Below are positions 1 to 6,553 of a stretch of 6,589 nucleotides of DNA, one piece after another. The stretch is taken from assembly GCA_002772195.1 (NCBI GenBank), contig PCSG01000311.1:932-7520 (forward strand), written 5' to 3'. Each line of letters opens with the position of its first letter. Positions within the stretch are counted from its first letter, which is position 1. Position numbers and translations under genes: made by a program. The notes beneath the pieces are model-generated. The model worked only from the letters and a program-made list of their open reading frames with translations, was not told the DNA's origin and did no database searches. The DNA comes from Desulfobacterales bacterium CG23_combo_of_CG06-09_8_20_14_all_51_8. GTDB taxonomy: Bacteria > Desulfobacterota > Desulfobacteria > Desulfobacterales > Desulfosalsimonadaceae.

Positions 1-389
1 ATGCAGGTGTCTTTTGCCGCCAGTTCCGGCGGGTTTTTTTCGTAATGTCTTTCCCCCGGATCTGTCGTCCCATCGGCGAAGGTGGCCATGGCCCGGATCT
101 TTTCCTTGCCCGCCTGAATCAGCCGGGCCTGCCAGCGTTCAAAACTGGCGGATTGATTGATGTTTTCAATTAAAATGTCAGCATCTCCGGGCAGGGTTTT
201 GGCAAGATAGGCGGCGGTGGTGATCAGCAGCGATTTCTTGCCGCTACGCTTTTCCATGGCGCCTGCCACCAGGGCCATGAGATAGCCGCCGTTGGGATTG
301 CCGTTGATGGACCAGTTCCGGCTCACATTGGTTTTAAAGGAAAGGGGCCCGGTTTCAGCAAGCGTCATATCCTGATCGAATAAATGCAT
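1..389 (-). CDS. TesB-like acyl-CoA thioesterase family protein, N-terminal part (gene runs off the window)
   Basis: The first 129 codons of a minus-strand gene are present and the C-terminal part lies beyond base 1. The protein opens MHLFDQDMTL and carries the motif NWSINGNPNGGYLMALVAG at about residues 26-44. This matches the first hot-dog fold of the TesB-like/4HBT_3 thioesterase superfamily, where an N-x-N-GGY segment begins the long central helix. A following strand (LLITTAAYLAKTLPGDADILI) and the next (FERWQARLIQAGKEKIRAMA) also fit that fold. Family members are usually double hot-dog proteins of about 250-280 residues that hydrolyse acyl-CoA thioesters. The usual catalytic residues sit in the second domain, so activity cannot be judged here. 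The ATG at 389 has a good Shine-Dalgarno site, AAGGA at 397-401, seven bases upstream. The gene follows brxL by 44 nt on the same strand but belongs to no known BREX set, so it is probably the first gene past the defence locus. Family call is fairly sure; substrate is unknown. Confidence 0.8.
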   Translation of the reverse strand, partial: MHLFDQDMTLAETGPLSFKTNVSRNWSINGNPNGGYLMALVAGAMEKRSGKKSLLITTAAYLAKTLPGDADILIENINQSASFERWQARLIQAGKEKIRAMATFADGTTDPGERHYEKNPPELAAKDTC

Positions 390-396
390 GGGGTCA

Positions 397-401
397 TCCT
401 T
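397..401 (-). promoter_or_regulatory. Ribosome binding site of the thioesterase gene
   Basis: AAGGA read on the minus strand lies seven bases before the ATG at 389. This fixes the start and excludes the out-of-frame ATG at 397. The rest of the 390-433 spacer is almost pure A/T, with no GC-rich stem that would serve as a terminator. Read-through from brxL is therefore possible, and I see no convincing -35/-10 pair. Confidence 0.6.
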
Positions 402-433
402 ATTTTAATAAATTTAATTTAACAAAAAAATTT

Positions 434-2464
434 TTACTCCACCCCCAGCGCCTTAAATGCCGCATCCACCGGATCGGAATAGAAGCTGGTCTGAAATTTG
501 GCGAAAAGTTCGCCCGGGATCGTCGGAATGTCGCCTACGGAGCTGGTTGGGATCAAAATCCGTTTAGCCCCGGAGTCAAACGCCACCTGGAGGCTTTCCG
601 CCAAGTTCGTGGTTTTGACAATGGTTCCCCCCAGGCTCATGTCGCCCAGAACCACCATCTGGCCTTGCAACGGTTTGTTCATGATGCCCGAACACAGGGC
701 GATGAAACTGCATAGGGTCATGGCCCCGGCCGGGCCGGTATTATGCATTTCCACGATATGGAGGTGATAATCATGATCGCCGGCCTTGCTCATGGCCGTG
801 ACCCGCCCGATATTGGCCTTGAAATAATCAAAGGCGATCTTGATGGCTTCTTTTGTCTTTGTGTCCGCGCCGGAGCCGGAAATCGACAGTTTGCCCTTGC
901 CGCCGGTGACCTGAAGTTCCAGCCGGTAAAGGCCCAGATGGCCGGATGTGCCCAGGGCCACCGTGTGCATGGTCCCGGCCTTCATCGGCCCTTCCGGAAT
1001 CAGTGAACCGCCCCCTTGCTCCGGGACGCTGACAAATCTTTCTTCAAGGGTGTCATTGTCGATGTAACTGAAATGCACATCGTAAAATTCCATGCCGCCG
1101 ATTTTTTTAAGCTGCTCCTTTACCCGCCGCCGGCATTCCATGGCATACACCAGACACCGTTCCACCGCGTCACGGTCAAAGTCCCCCTGGGGATAAAGCA
1201 GCTTAAGCAACCCGGAAACCGTTTTCCGCACCGCAATCACATCCCGCTGGTTTAAATTATTTCCGATCTTGAAATAGGTATCGATGGCATCCGTAAACGT
1301 CCGCTTGCGCATCTCCCGCAAAAATTCCGCAAGGAAATCCACAATCAGGCCATACTGGTTGGTCAAAAATTCCGGCCGCATTTTGGGGATTTCCCATCCG
1401 GGCAGGTAGGCGTGCATCCGATCGAAAAAAGCGGCGTCAATCATCTCTTCGGGGAACGGCGCGAACAAATGGCCCGTTTTCACCAGCACATCCACGCTCT
1501 GGTTGATGTTGCCGACAAACACCATGGCCGCGTTGGCATTGATCATGTCCCGGCCCCTGGAAAAAGATCCGGAGGCCATGAAGTCCTTCATGATCTGGAC
1601 CCCGTCCTTGTCTTTGAATCTGATCCCGGCCACTTCATCAAACGCCACCACATCCCACACGCCCACAAGCCCCACCAGCCGGCTGCTCATATTGTAAAAC
1701 AGATTGGCCACTGTGGTCTGGCCTCCGGATACCAGAATGGAGTTCGGGCTGATTTCCTTGTATATGTGGCTTTTTCCGGTCCCCCGGGGTCCGAGTTCAC
1801 ACAGATTATAATTGTTTTCAACGAGCGGGATCAGCCGGGCCAGTAGATGCCATTTCACCCGCTCTTCAAAATTGGTCGGCTCCAGGCCCGTTGACCGCAG
1901 CAGCACATCAATCCACTGAGACTCGGTAAATGCCTTGCGGCCTTCAAACACGGATTCCAGATCCAGGTTCGGCATCTGAATGGGTTTCAGTTCGGAGAGA
2001 ATAAACGGCGTTGTTCTCGCCCCTTCATCATAGAAATACTCAAGGGTCAGGATGCACCAGATCCCGCCGACCAAAAGTTTTTCATATTTCTTAATGGTGC
2101 TGCTGCTGATTTCGATGCCCTTGACGCCCAGGCTGGACAGCATCGCCTCGTATTTATCTTTGTTTTCATTGAGCTTGACGGTAACCTTGTCGATGATTTT
2201 ATAAGTGCCCAGTTCCTTGACCTTGGACTTGATCTTTTCCGCTTCATCGGGCCGGACATAATTATCACTGAGAATCTGCTTTATGCTGGCAAGCCCTTCG
2301 GCAATGACCGCTTCATCTTCCACCGCGCAATACATGCCCAGGAGATATTCCAGAACATATACCGGCACATTAGCGCCTTCCTTGAGCAGTTTGGTCAGGT
2401 CCTTGCGAACCACCCGGCCCGCGAAATGGGTGTTCAGCAGCGCATCAATGTCGTTTGTTCCCAT
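434..2464 (-). CDS. brxL: BREX system Lon-related AAA+ protein BrxL
   Basis: This 676-residue protein has the usual BrxL length and layout. Residues 1 to about 200 form an N-terminal region (opening MGTNDIDALLNTHFAGRVVR) that in BrxL binds DNA. The AAA+ core follows: Walker A GPRGTGKS at 225-232, Walker B VVAFDEVAG with D276/E277, a sensor-1-like VFVGNIN with N319, and a likely arginine finger R349 in FFDRM. Residues about 490-676 form a Lon-protease-like domain ending LGVE. In known BREX-1 systems BrxL is needed for phage exclusion but not for host DNA methylation, and assembles as a DNA-binding hexameric ring. The Lon GPSAG serine motif reads GPAGA at 577-581, and the position of the catalytic lysine reads S624 in TNLAESLQ, so by alignment the serine-lysine dyad is absent. 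The ATG at 2464 has GAAAGG eight bases upstream. The gene lies 129 nt after pglZ on the same strand, with a palindromic element between them. Identity is very sure; loss of proteolysis is inferred. Confidence 0.95.
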   Translation of the reverse strand: MGTNDIDALLNTHFAGRVVRKDLTKLLKEGANVPVYVLEYLLGMYCAVEDEAVIAEGLASIKQILSDNYVRPDEAEKIKSKVKELGTYKIIDKVTVKLNENKDKYEAMLSSLGVKGIEISSSTIKKYEKLLVGGIWCILTLEYFYDEGARTTPFILSELKPIQMPNLDLESVFEGRKAFTESQWIDVLLRSTGLEPTNFEERVKWHLLARLIPLVENNYNLCELGPRGTGKSHIYKEISPNSILVSGGQTTVANLFYNMSSRLVGLVGVWDVVAFDEVAGIRFKDKDGVQIMKDFMASGSFSRGRDMINANAAMVFVGNINQSVDVLVKTGHLFAPFPEEMIDAAFFDRMHAYLPGWEIPKMRPEFLTNQYGLIVDFLAEFLREMRKRTFTDAIDTYFKIGNNLNQRDVIAVRKTVSGLLKLLYPQGDFDRDAVERCLVYAMECRRRVKEQLKKIGGMEFYDVHFSYIDNDTLEERFVSVPEQGGGSLIPEGPMKAGTMHTVALGTSGHLGLYRLELQVTGGKGKLSISGSGADTKTKEAIKIAFDYFKANIGRVTAMSKAGDHDYHLHIVEMHNTGPAGAMTLCSFIALCSGIMNKPLQGQMVVLGDMSLGGTIVKTTNLAESLQVAFDSGAKRILIPTSSVGDIPTIPGELFAKFQTSFYSDPVDAAFKALGVE

Positions 2465-2472
2465 ATTATAAG

Positions 2473-2478
2473 CCTTTC
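2473..2478 (-). promoter_or_regulatory. Ribosome binding site of brxL
   Basis: GAAAGG read on the minus strand, with an 8-nt spacer to the ATG at 2464, supports the brxL start. It lies between the palindrome and the gene, so brxL has its own translation signal and does not depend on ribosomes arriving from pglZ. Confidence 0.6.
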
Positions 2479-2491
2479 ATTGAAAAACAGC

Positions 2492-2591
2492 ATTCACCGC
2501 AAAGGCGCAAAGCGCGCAAAGAAGGGAAAAAAGAAGGAAAAAGCGCTTCGCGTAAAAAACCCTTTGCGTCCTTCGCGTCTTTGCGGTGAAT
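2492..2591. repeat. 100-bp imperfect palindrome of the CACCGCAAAG type between pglZ and brxL
   Basis: Two 30-nt arms, 2492-2521 and 2562-2591, are inverted copies matching at 26 of 30 positions. The outer 13 bases (ATTCACCGCAAAG) match perfectly. They enclose a 40-nt loop (2522-2561) rich in purine runs, which contains the small palindrome AAGCGCTT at 2541-2548. The left arm carries CGCAAAG three times, at 2498-2504, 2506-2512 and 2515-2521. Sequences of this form (CACCGCAAAGRCGC with its inverse) are, to my knowledge, dispersed intergenic repeats in many bacterial genomes, resembling REP or MITE elements. There is no open frame inside and no clear target-site duplication. In the RNA of either strand it would fold into a long hairpin. 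It starts 2 bp past the pglZ stop, and on the transcribed strand a TTTTT run (2484-2488) follows the stem by three bases. It may therefore weaken or stop transcription into brxL, or protect the pglZ message end. The structure is certain; the role is inferred. Confidence 0.85.
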
Positions 2592-2593
2592 TA

Positions 2594-5212
2594 TTAAAAA
2601 TCACTGGCAAAGGCAATATCAATGGTGATCGGCATCCGTTCATATTCCGTTTCATCCGTATTTCTTAAAACCAGATAATATTCCTTCTTATTATCATAGG
2701 TCCCGGCCTTTAAAGACAGCTTGACGGATTTCTGGCGTTCATCAAGAGTTTCGGAAACACTGTCGAAAGTCACGGTTTCTTCGTTGGAGATCAGGTCATT
2801 GCCGTCCCGAAGGGATATTTTCAAGGTAAGGGCCTTCATCCGGTCCGACACCGGGTCCGTCTGGATGAATTTATACACCGGCCGGCTGGTGACCAGTTTT
2901 TTACAGGTGCCCAAAAGGGACACGCCCACGGCCCGCACTTCGGATTTTTCCAGATGGATGCCCTTCATTTCAGAAACCGATATCACCGGGATGACCACCT
3001 CCTGAAGCATGGCCCCGCCGTGATAAAACCTGGCCCCGCCCACAAAATTAAACCGGTTGGTGCCTTTGGGCAGCAGAAATTCCATCTCAACATCCGTGTG
3101 AGCCGTGATGGCCGTATTCCCCCAATACACATTGTCGGCTCCGCGCAACTGTTTTCCCAGAATAAACCGTTTGTGGGTCTTCACCACATTTTCGGGATGA
3201 TGGGCGACCTTGCTTTTATCAAGGGGTTCCGGCGGTTTTTCCTGATAAATGAACCCGTGGTCCGCCGTGATAATCACGTTGGCGCCGTTTAAGGAATTGA
3301 TAATAAAACTGACCAGTGCATAAAGGTCGTCAATGGCTTTTCGAACCGCCTCAAAGGTATTTCCTTCCGAGGCGGCCTTGTCGCCCACTGCGTCAATCTG
3401 ATCATGGAATATATAAATAAGCCGATGGGGTTTAACAAACTCCCGGCCCTTGTCCTTGCTCATGACCATCAATTCATCCGACTTTATGGCCGTGCCTTCA
3501 TACGAGGAAAGGATTTCAGCCCTTAAATCCGTTGAATTTGTCGGCCGTTCATCAACAATAACATCCCCTTTGGGTTTAAATGATAAATTTTTGTGCGGCA
3601 ACAGGGACGCCATGCCCAGGGCCGTATAACTCGGCACCACGCCCAGCATGGGGGCAAGATCGGCTTTCAACCGGTATTTGCCGTTGATGATCCGGGTCAG
3701 TTCTTCCGCAGCCTCAAACCGGAAGGCATCGCTGATAATGACAAACAGCCGGTTCCGGGCCGAACCCTTGACGGTGGGTTTTACATACTTATCAAAAAAG
3801 CCGTATTGGTTGGTCACACCGGGGATTCGCCAATTTTTCATCAATGCATCCGAATGCTCCGCCGCCAGAAAATCCCCCCATTTCAAGGACATCTGCATCA
3901 TAAACCAGTTGCTGTAGCAGTCTTCCACCTTTTCCCGCAGCGTCTTTAAGACATCCCATCCGGCCAGATCCGCCTTGTCCGACAGCTCATGAAATTTCCG
4001 GTACAACTGATCAAACAAAAACAGTTCCCGGGCGTAGGCGGTGAACATGGCTTGGGCCGAAGGATAAGAAAAGCCCGCATCATATTTTTTCCGGAGGTCA
4101 AACAGGTCAATGGCGGCCAGCATGGCATGATAGGTGGTTCGATAGAGATTTCCGAAAACCCCGTCTTCCAGCGCCGTTGTGGCCCAATAGCCGTCCAGCC
4201 GGCGTTTGATCGTCTCCCGCATCGCCAAAAACCCGTTTTCCGGCGGATTCATGAGCCGGTCCCGGATGGCGCTGATGATGCGGCGTTCCACCGCCGCAAA
4301 GGTCATGACCTCTTCCAGGGCCGTTATATCAAAAGATGACAGGGATTCATCAATCTTCAGGCGACCCCCGACGAAACGGGAAATCGTATTGTAATTGGCA
4401 AAATAAAGGGTGTTGCTCCGCCACTGGGACAAAAACACCGAGGCGTTCATGGCGGTTTTGGCGTCCCCCATTCGAAAATGGGAAACGGATGACGGCGGAT
4501 CTGCCTTCAGGGTGCCTGCGAAATCCGTCACAAACACCCGCAACAGAAAATCATTTAACGTCGCGGCCTCTGGATGGGCATATCCGAAGGTGCGGGCCAT
4601 GAGTTTCCAGAAAAAACCCGAAAGATCCAGTTTTTCAATATCCAGCCACGGCCTGGAAGAAGTTTCCATGTCCACTTCGCCGTCCCGGCAAAAGGAATCG
4701 AAGAGCTTCATCAGGATGGCGAACGGCTCCGGCTGATCCGCTCGGACCATCACGGCCAGCATCTTGAGATCCATATCGTCTTCCCGGTCTTCCGGTGCGA
4801 TCCATTTTTTCAGCCGGTTCAGCCGGTCCTGGCTGTTAAAAAACGCCTTTCTTTTTTGGATGTAGGGCCGGAGGCTTTGGTGGGGGAGATCCAGTTCCTT
4901 CATGATGATGGACGCGGAATCGGCAAGAAATGTGTGGCTGTAAAGGCGGATGTCAAACAGCCAGTCCTCTTCCGGGGGCGGCTCATGCCAGGGGGCGTAG
5001 AGCACATAACGGCCTTTGGTATCATCGAATTCGAGCCGGATTTTCAGCTCCAGGGCGCTGTTTCCATCCATGCGCAGCACAACGGCGTCATTCACGGTCA
5101 GGGACGGCAAAATATCCTCAAACTCTTTTTCACCGTCATACCAGAAGATGATGCGCTTGTTCTTTTCCGTGAAAATCCGGTTCAGCGCGTCTGAAATCTG
5201 TTTGATGTCCAT
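2594..5212 (-). CDS. pglZ: BREX-1 system phosphatase-like protein PglZ, type A
   Basis: This 872-residue protein begins MDIKQISDALNRIF and continues with IIFWYDGEKEFE, the characteristic PglZ opening. Residues about 1-480 form the helical N-terminal half. The PglZ domain of the alkaline-phosphatase superfamily spans about 488-745: VIISDAFRFE with D495, PSYTALGMASLLPH with the nucleophile-position T530, IFHDQID with H603/D604/D607, ITADHGF with D651/H652, and GARFYHGGAMLQE with H731. The metal-binding set therefore looks intact. A beta-rich C-terminal domain (about 755-872, with FIQTDPVSD and LISNE segments) ends ASDF, as in type A PglZ. PglZ is a core BREX protein needed for host methylation and phage defence, acting with PglX, BrxB and BrxC. 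The frame stays open to an ATG at 5311, but that start would overlap the ATPase gene by 89 nt and add a non-conserved peptide, so I chose 5212. This start is 10 nt after the ATPase stop. The nearest Shine-Dalgarno-like GGAGGG is 14 nt away, suggesting translational coupling. Confidence 0.95.
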   Translation of the reverse strand: MDIKQISDALNRIFTEKNKRIIFWYDGEKEFEDILPSLTVNDAVVLRMDGNSALELKIRLEFDDTKGRYVLYAPWHEPPPEEDWLFDIRLYSHTFLADSASIIMKELDLPHQSLRPYIQKRKAFFNSQDRLNRLKKWIAPEDREDDMDLKMLAVMVRADQPEPFAILMKLFDSFCRDGEVDMETSSRPWLDIEKLDLSGFFWKLMARTFGYAHPEAATLNDFLLRVFVTDFAGTLKADPPSSVSHFRMGDAKTAMNASVFLSQWRSNTLYFANYNTISRFVGGRLKIDESLSSFDITALEEVMTFAAVERRIISAIRDRLMNPPENGFLAMRETIKRRLDGYWATTALEDGVFGNLYRTTYHAMLAAIDLFDLRKKYDAGFSYPSAQAMFTAYARELFLFDQLYRKFHELSDKADLAGWDVLKTLREKVEDCYSNWFMMQMSLKWGDFLAAEHSDALMKNWRIPGVTNQYGFFDKYVKPTVKGSARNRLFVIISDAFRFEAAEELTRIINGKYRLKADLAPMLGVVPSYTALGMASLLPHKNLSFKPKGDVIVDERPTNSTDLRAEILSSYEGTAIKSDELMVMSKDKGREFVKPHRLIYIFHDQIDAVGDKAASEGNTFEAVRKAIDDLYALVSFIINSLNGANVIITADHGFIYQEKPPEPLDKSKVAHHPENVVKTHKRFILGKQLRGADNVYWGNTAITAHTDVEMEFLLPKGTNRFNFVGGARFYHGGAMLQEVVIPVISVSEMKGIHLEKSEVRAVGVSLLGTCKKLVTSRPVYKFIQTDPVSDRMKALTLKISLRDGNDLISNEETVTFDSVSETLDERQKSVKLSLKAGTYDNKKEYYLVLRNTDETEYERMPITIDIAFASDF

Positions 5213-5222
5213 TTTAAGGTTT

Positions 5223-6521
5223 TCATCCCTCCGACAGCAGCCATTTCCAGGCGGGGACCACGCGAATGGCGTCATCGATGCGGGTCTCATCATCCCAGGT
5301 GACGATTTCACCGGCAGCGATGGAAAGTTCCGCCATGGCTTTTTTCAAACCGCGCACTTCCCGCTCAAACGTTGTTTTTTCGGAAATTTTCCAACTCACC
5401 TGAATCAGCCGCGTTTCTTTGGTTATTTTATGTCGGGCCAGAAAATCCGTTTCATAACCGTCACGGGTGACGACATATTCCATGACATAGTTGTTCCGGC
5501 GCAGATGCATGAAGACCATGTTTTCGAGCAGCGGCCCCAGATCGGCTGAATTGCGAAACATCATGGCATTGATCAGCCCCGTGTCGATGGCGTAGATTTT
5601 GGGGGGATTGAGCCGGCGCGCCTTTTCCGAGCGGCTGTGGATCGGAACACTATAAAAAACAAAAGCGTCGATGAGATGGTCGAGAAATTCATATAAACTG
5701 TTTTTGCCGCATTTGATCGACATGCTTTGCAGGCCGTTATAAAATTTATTCACGCTGAATTTCCGGCTGGGCGCGGTCATCAGGTGGCGGACCATGTATT
5801 TTATCGCGGTGATATTGCTTACCTGGTGTCGTTCAATAATGTCTTTGAGCAGGACCGTGTCGATATATCCCTGAAGGGTTTCGATTTGAAAATGGGCCGG
5901 CATGTTCTGGACTTCCGGAAAACCGCCGGTTTCAAAGTAATCATTGGCCGCCTTCCGGAGAACAGCCGCTGTTTTGGAACCGAAGGACTCCGGGATATCG
6001 GCAAAAAGGCCGTGAAACCTCAAAAATTCGTGAAAGCTGAAAGGGAATATTGAGGTTGTCAGGGCGCGGCCCCTTAATTCGCTGGCGATTTCAGTGCTTA
6101 ATAATTTAGAGGAAGAGCCGGTCAGACAGATCCGGACATTTTCCGTGTCCAGCAGCCGCCGGACAAAGACTTCCCAATGATCGATCCGCTGGATCTCATC
6201 AAAGAAAAAATAGCAGGTAAAATTCTTGTTTTTCGGATATTTGGCATAATATACGTCAAGAATTTCCTGGAAATGGCCGACATTGAATTCAAGCAGGCGG
6301 TCATCTTCAAAGTTCAGGTACAGGATATTGTCTTTTGTGACCCCGTTTGCCAGCAGTTCGGTGATTTTCTGAAAACAGAACCATGTTTTGCCCGCCCGCC
6401 GCATACCAATGATCACATCGACCTTTCCCTGAATTTGTGCAACCGTTGTTGTCCGGGGAACGGTGACCGGCAATTCCCGCTCCTGGAAGTCATCAATCAA
6501 TTGGGAGAGGATTTCTTTCAT
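5223..6521 (-). CDS. AAA_14/DUF4143 family ATPase lying in the BREX operon
   Basis: This 432-residue protein is complete and of normal length for the family. Residues 30-175 form a P-loop ATPase: Walker A GMRRAGKTW at 39-47 (K45, T46), Walker B CYFFFDEIQ with D108/E109, the LTGSSSKLL sensor motif at 133-141, and ELRGRALT at 148-155. After a linker, residues about 215-400 form the DUF4143 region, with a winged-helix-like middle and a PD-(D/E)XK-like end. In that end E333 (LLENMVF), D359 (GYETDF) and Q374 (RLIQVSW) occupy the core positions, but the usual E-x-K is Q-x-S-W. A nuclease is therefore unlikely, although such substitutions are common in the family. The biochemical role of these ATPases is largely unknown. 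It is not one of the six core BREX-1 genes, yet it sits 10 nt before pglZ on the same strand and must be co-transcribed with it. The ATG at 6521 follows AAAGGGG. I see no signal peptide or membrane segment, so it should be cytoplasmic. The family is sure; a part in BREX is inferred. Confidence 0.9.
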   Translation of the reverse strand: MKEILSQLIDDFQERELPVTVPRTTTVAQIQGKVDVIIGMRRAGKTWFCFQKITELLANGVTKDNILYLNFEDDRLLEFNVGHFQEILDVYYAKYPKNKNFTCYFFFDEIQRIDHWEVFVRRLLDTENVRICLTGSSSKLLSTEIASELRGRALTTSIFPFSFHEFLRFHGLFADIPESFGSKTAAVLRKAANDYFETGGFPEVQNMPAHFQIETLQGYIDTVLLKDIIERHQVSNITAIKYMVRHLMTAPSRKFSVNKFYNGLQSMSIKCGKNSLYEFLDHLIDAFVFYSVPIHSRSEKARRLNPPKIYAIDTGLINAMMFRNSADLGPLLENMVFMHLRRNNYVMEYVVTRDGYETDFLARHKITKETRLIQVSWKISEKTTFEREVRGLKKAMAELSIAAGEIVTWDDETRIDDAIRVVPAWKWLLSEG

Positions 6522-6525
6522 GCAA

Positions 6526-6532
6526 CCCCTTT
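6526..6532 (-). promoter_or_regulatory. Ribosome binding site of the DUF4143 ATPase gene
   Basis: AAAGGGG on the minus strand lies four bases before the ATG at 6521. The spacer is short, but the purine match supports this start. The site touches the TAA (6534-6532) of a possible upstream frame and adjoins an AT-rich inverted repeat, so its access could depend on RNA folding or on ribosomes finishing the upstream gene. Confidence 0.5.
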
Positions 6533-6553
6533 TATCTCTTTTTTAAAGATAAA
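6531..6553. repeat. Short AT-rich inverted repeat before the ATPase gene
   Basis: TTTATCTCT at 6531-6539 and AAAGATAAA at 6545-6553 form nine-base arms with one mismatch around a 5-nt T-rich loop. It lies just upstream of, and partly over, the ribosome binding site. It could be a protein-binding site or a weak hairpin, but repeats of this size in A/T-rich DNA also arise by chance. Confidence 0.3.

Noticed and set aside
2465..2470. Perfect TATAAT on the minus strand just before the brxL ATG
   Set aside because: Transcription from it would start inside the first codons, no -35 element stands 15-18 nt upstream, and a ribosome binding site already occupies the normal place.
2492..2591. CRISPR array or insertion sequence reading of the repeat
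   Set aside because: There are only two inverted arms around one loop, with no regular repeat-spacer pattern, no transposase frame and no clear target duplication.
2426..2668. Plus-strand 80-codon frame across the palindrome
   Set aside because: The lysine/arginine-rich product comes from the repeat's purine runs plus the antisense of the pglZ and brxL ends. There is no ribosome binding site or family match.
4574..5194. 206-codon plus-strand open frame opposite pglZ
   Set aside because: It lies wholly inside well-conserved pglZ coding sequence, its product resembles no family I know, and such antisense frames follow from codon bias. The same applies to plus-strand frames at 1412-1846, 3593-3949, 3989-4339 and 5016-5549.
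5213..5311. Longer pglZ start at the ATG at 5311 (33 extra residues)
   Set aside because: The added peptide is rich in Pro, Gly and Met, unlike any PglZ opening. It is an out-of-frame reading of the ATPase C-terminus, and the normal PglZ start MDIKQIS follows at 5212.
5223..6521. Calling the ATPase BrxC/PglY
   Set aside because: BrxC is about 1,100-1,200 residues. This protein has 432 residues with the AAA_14 plus DUF4143 layout.
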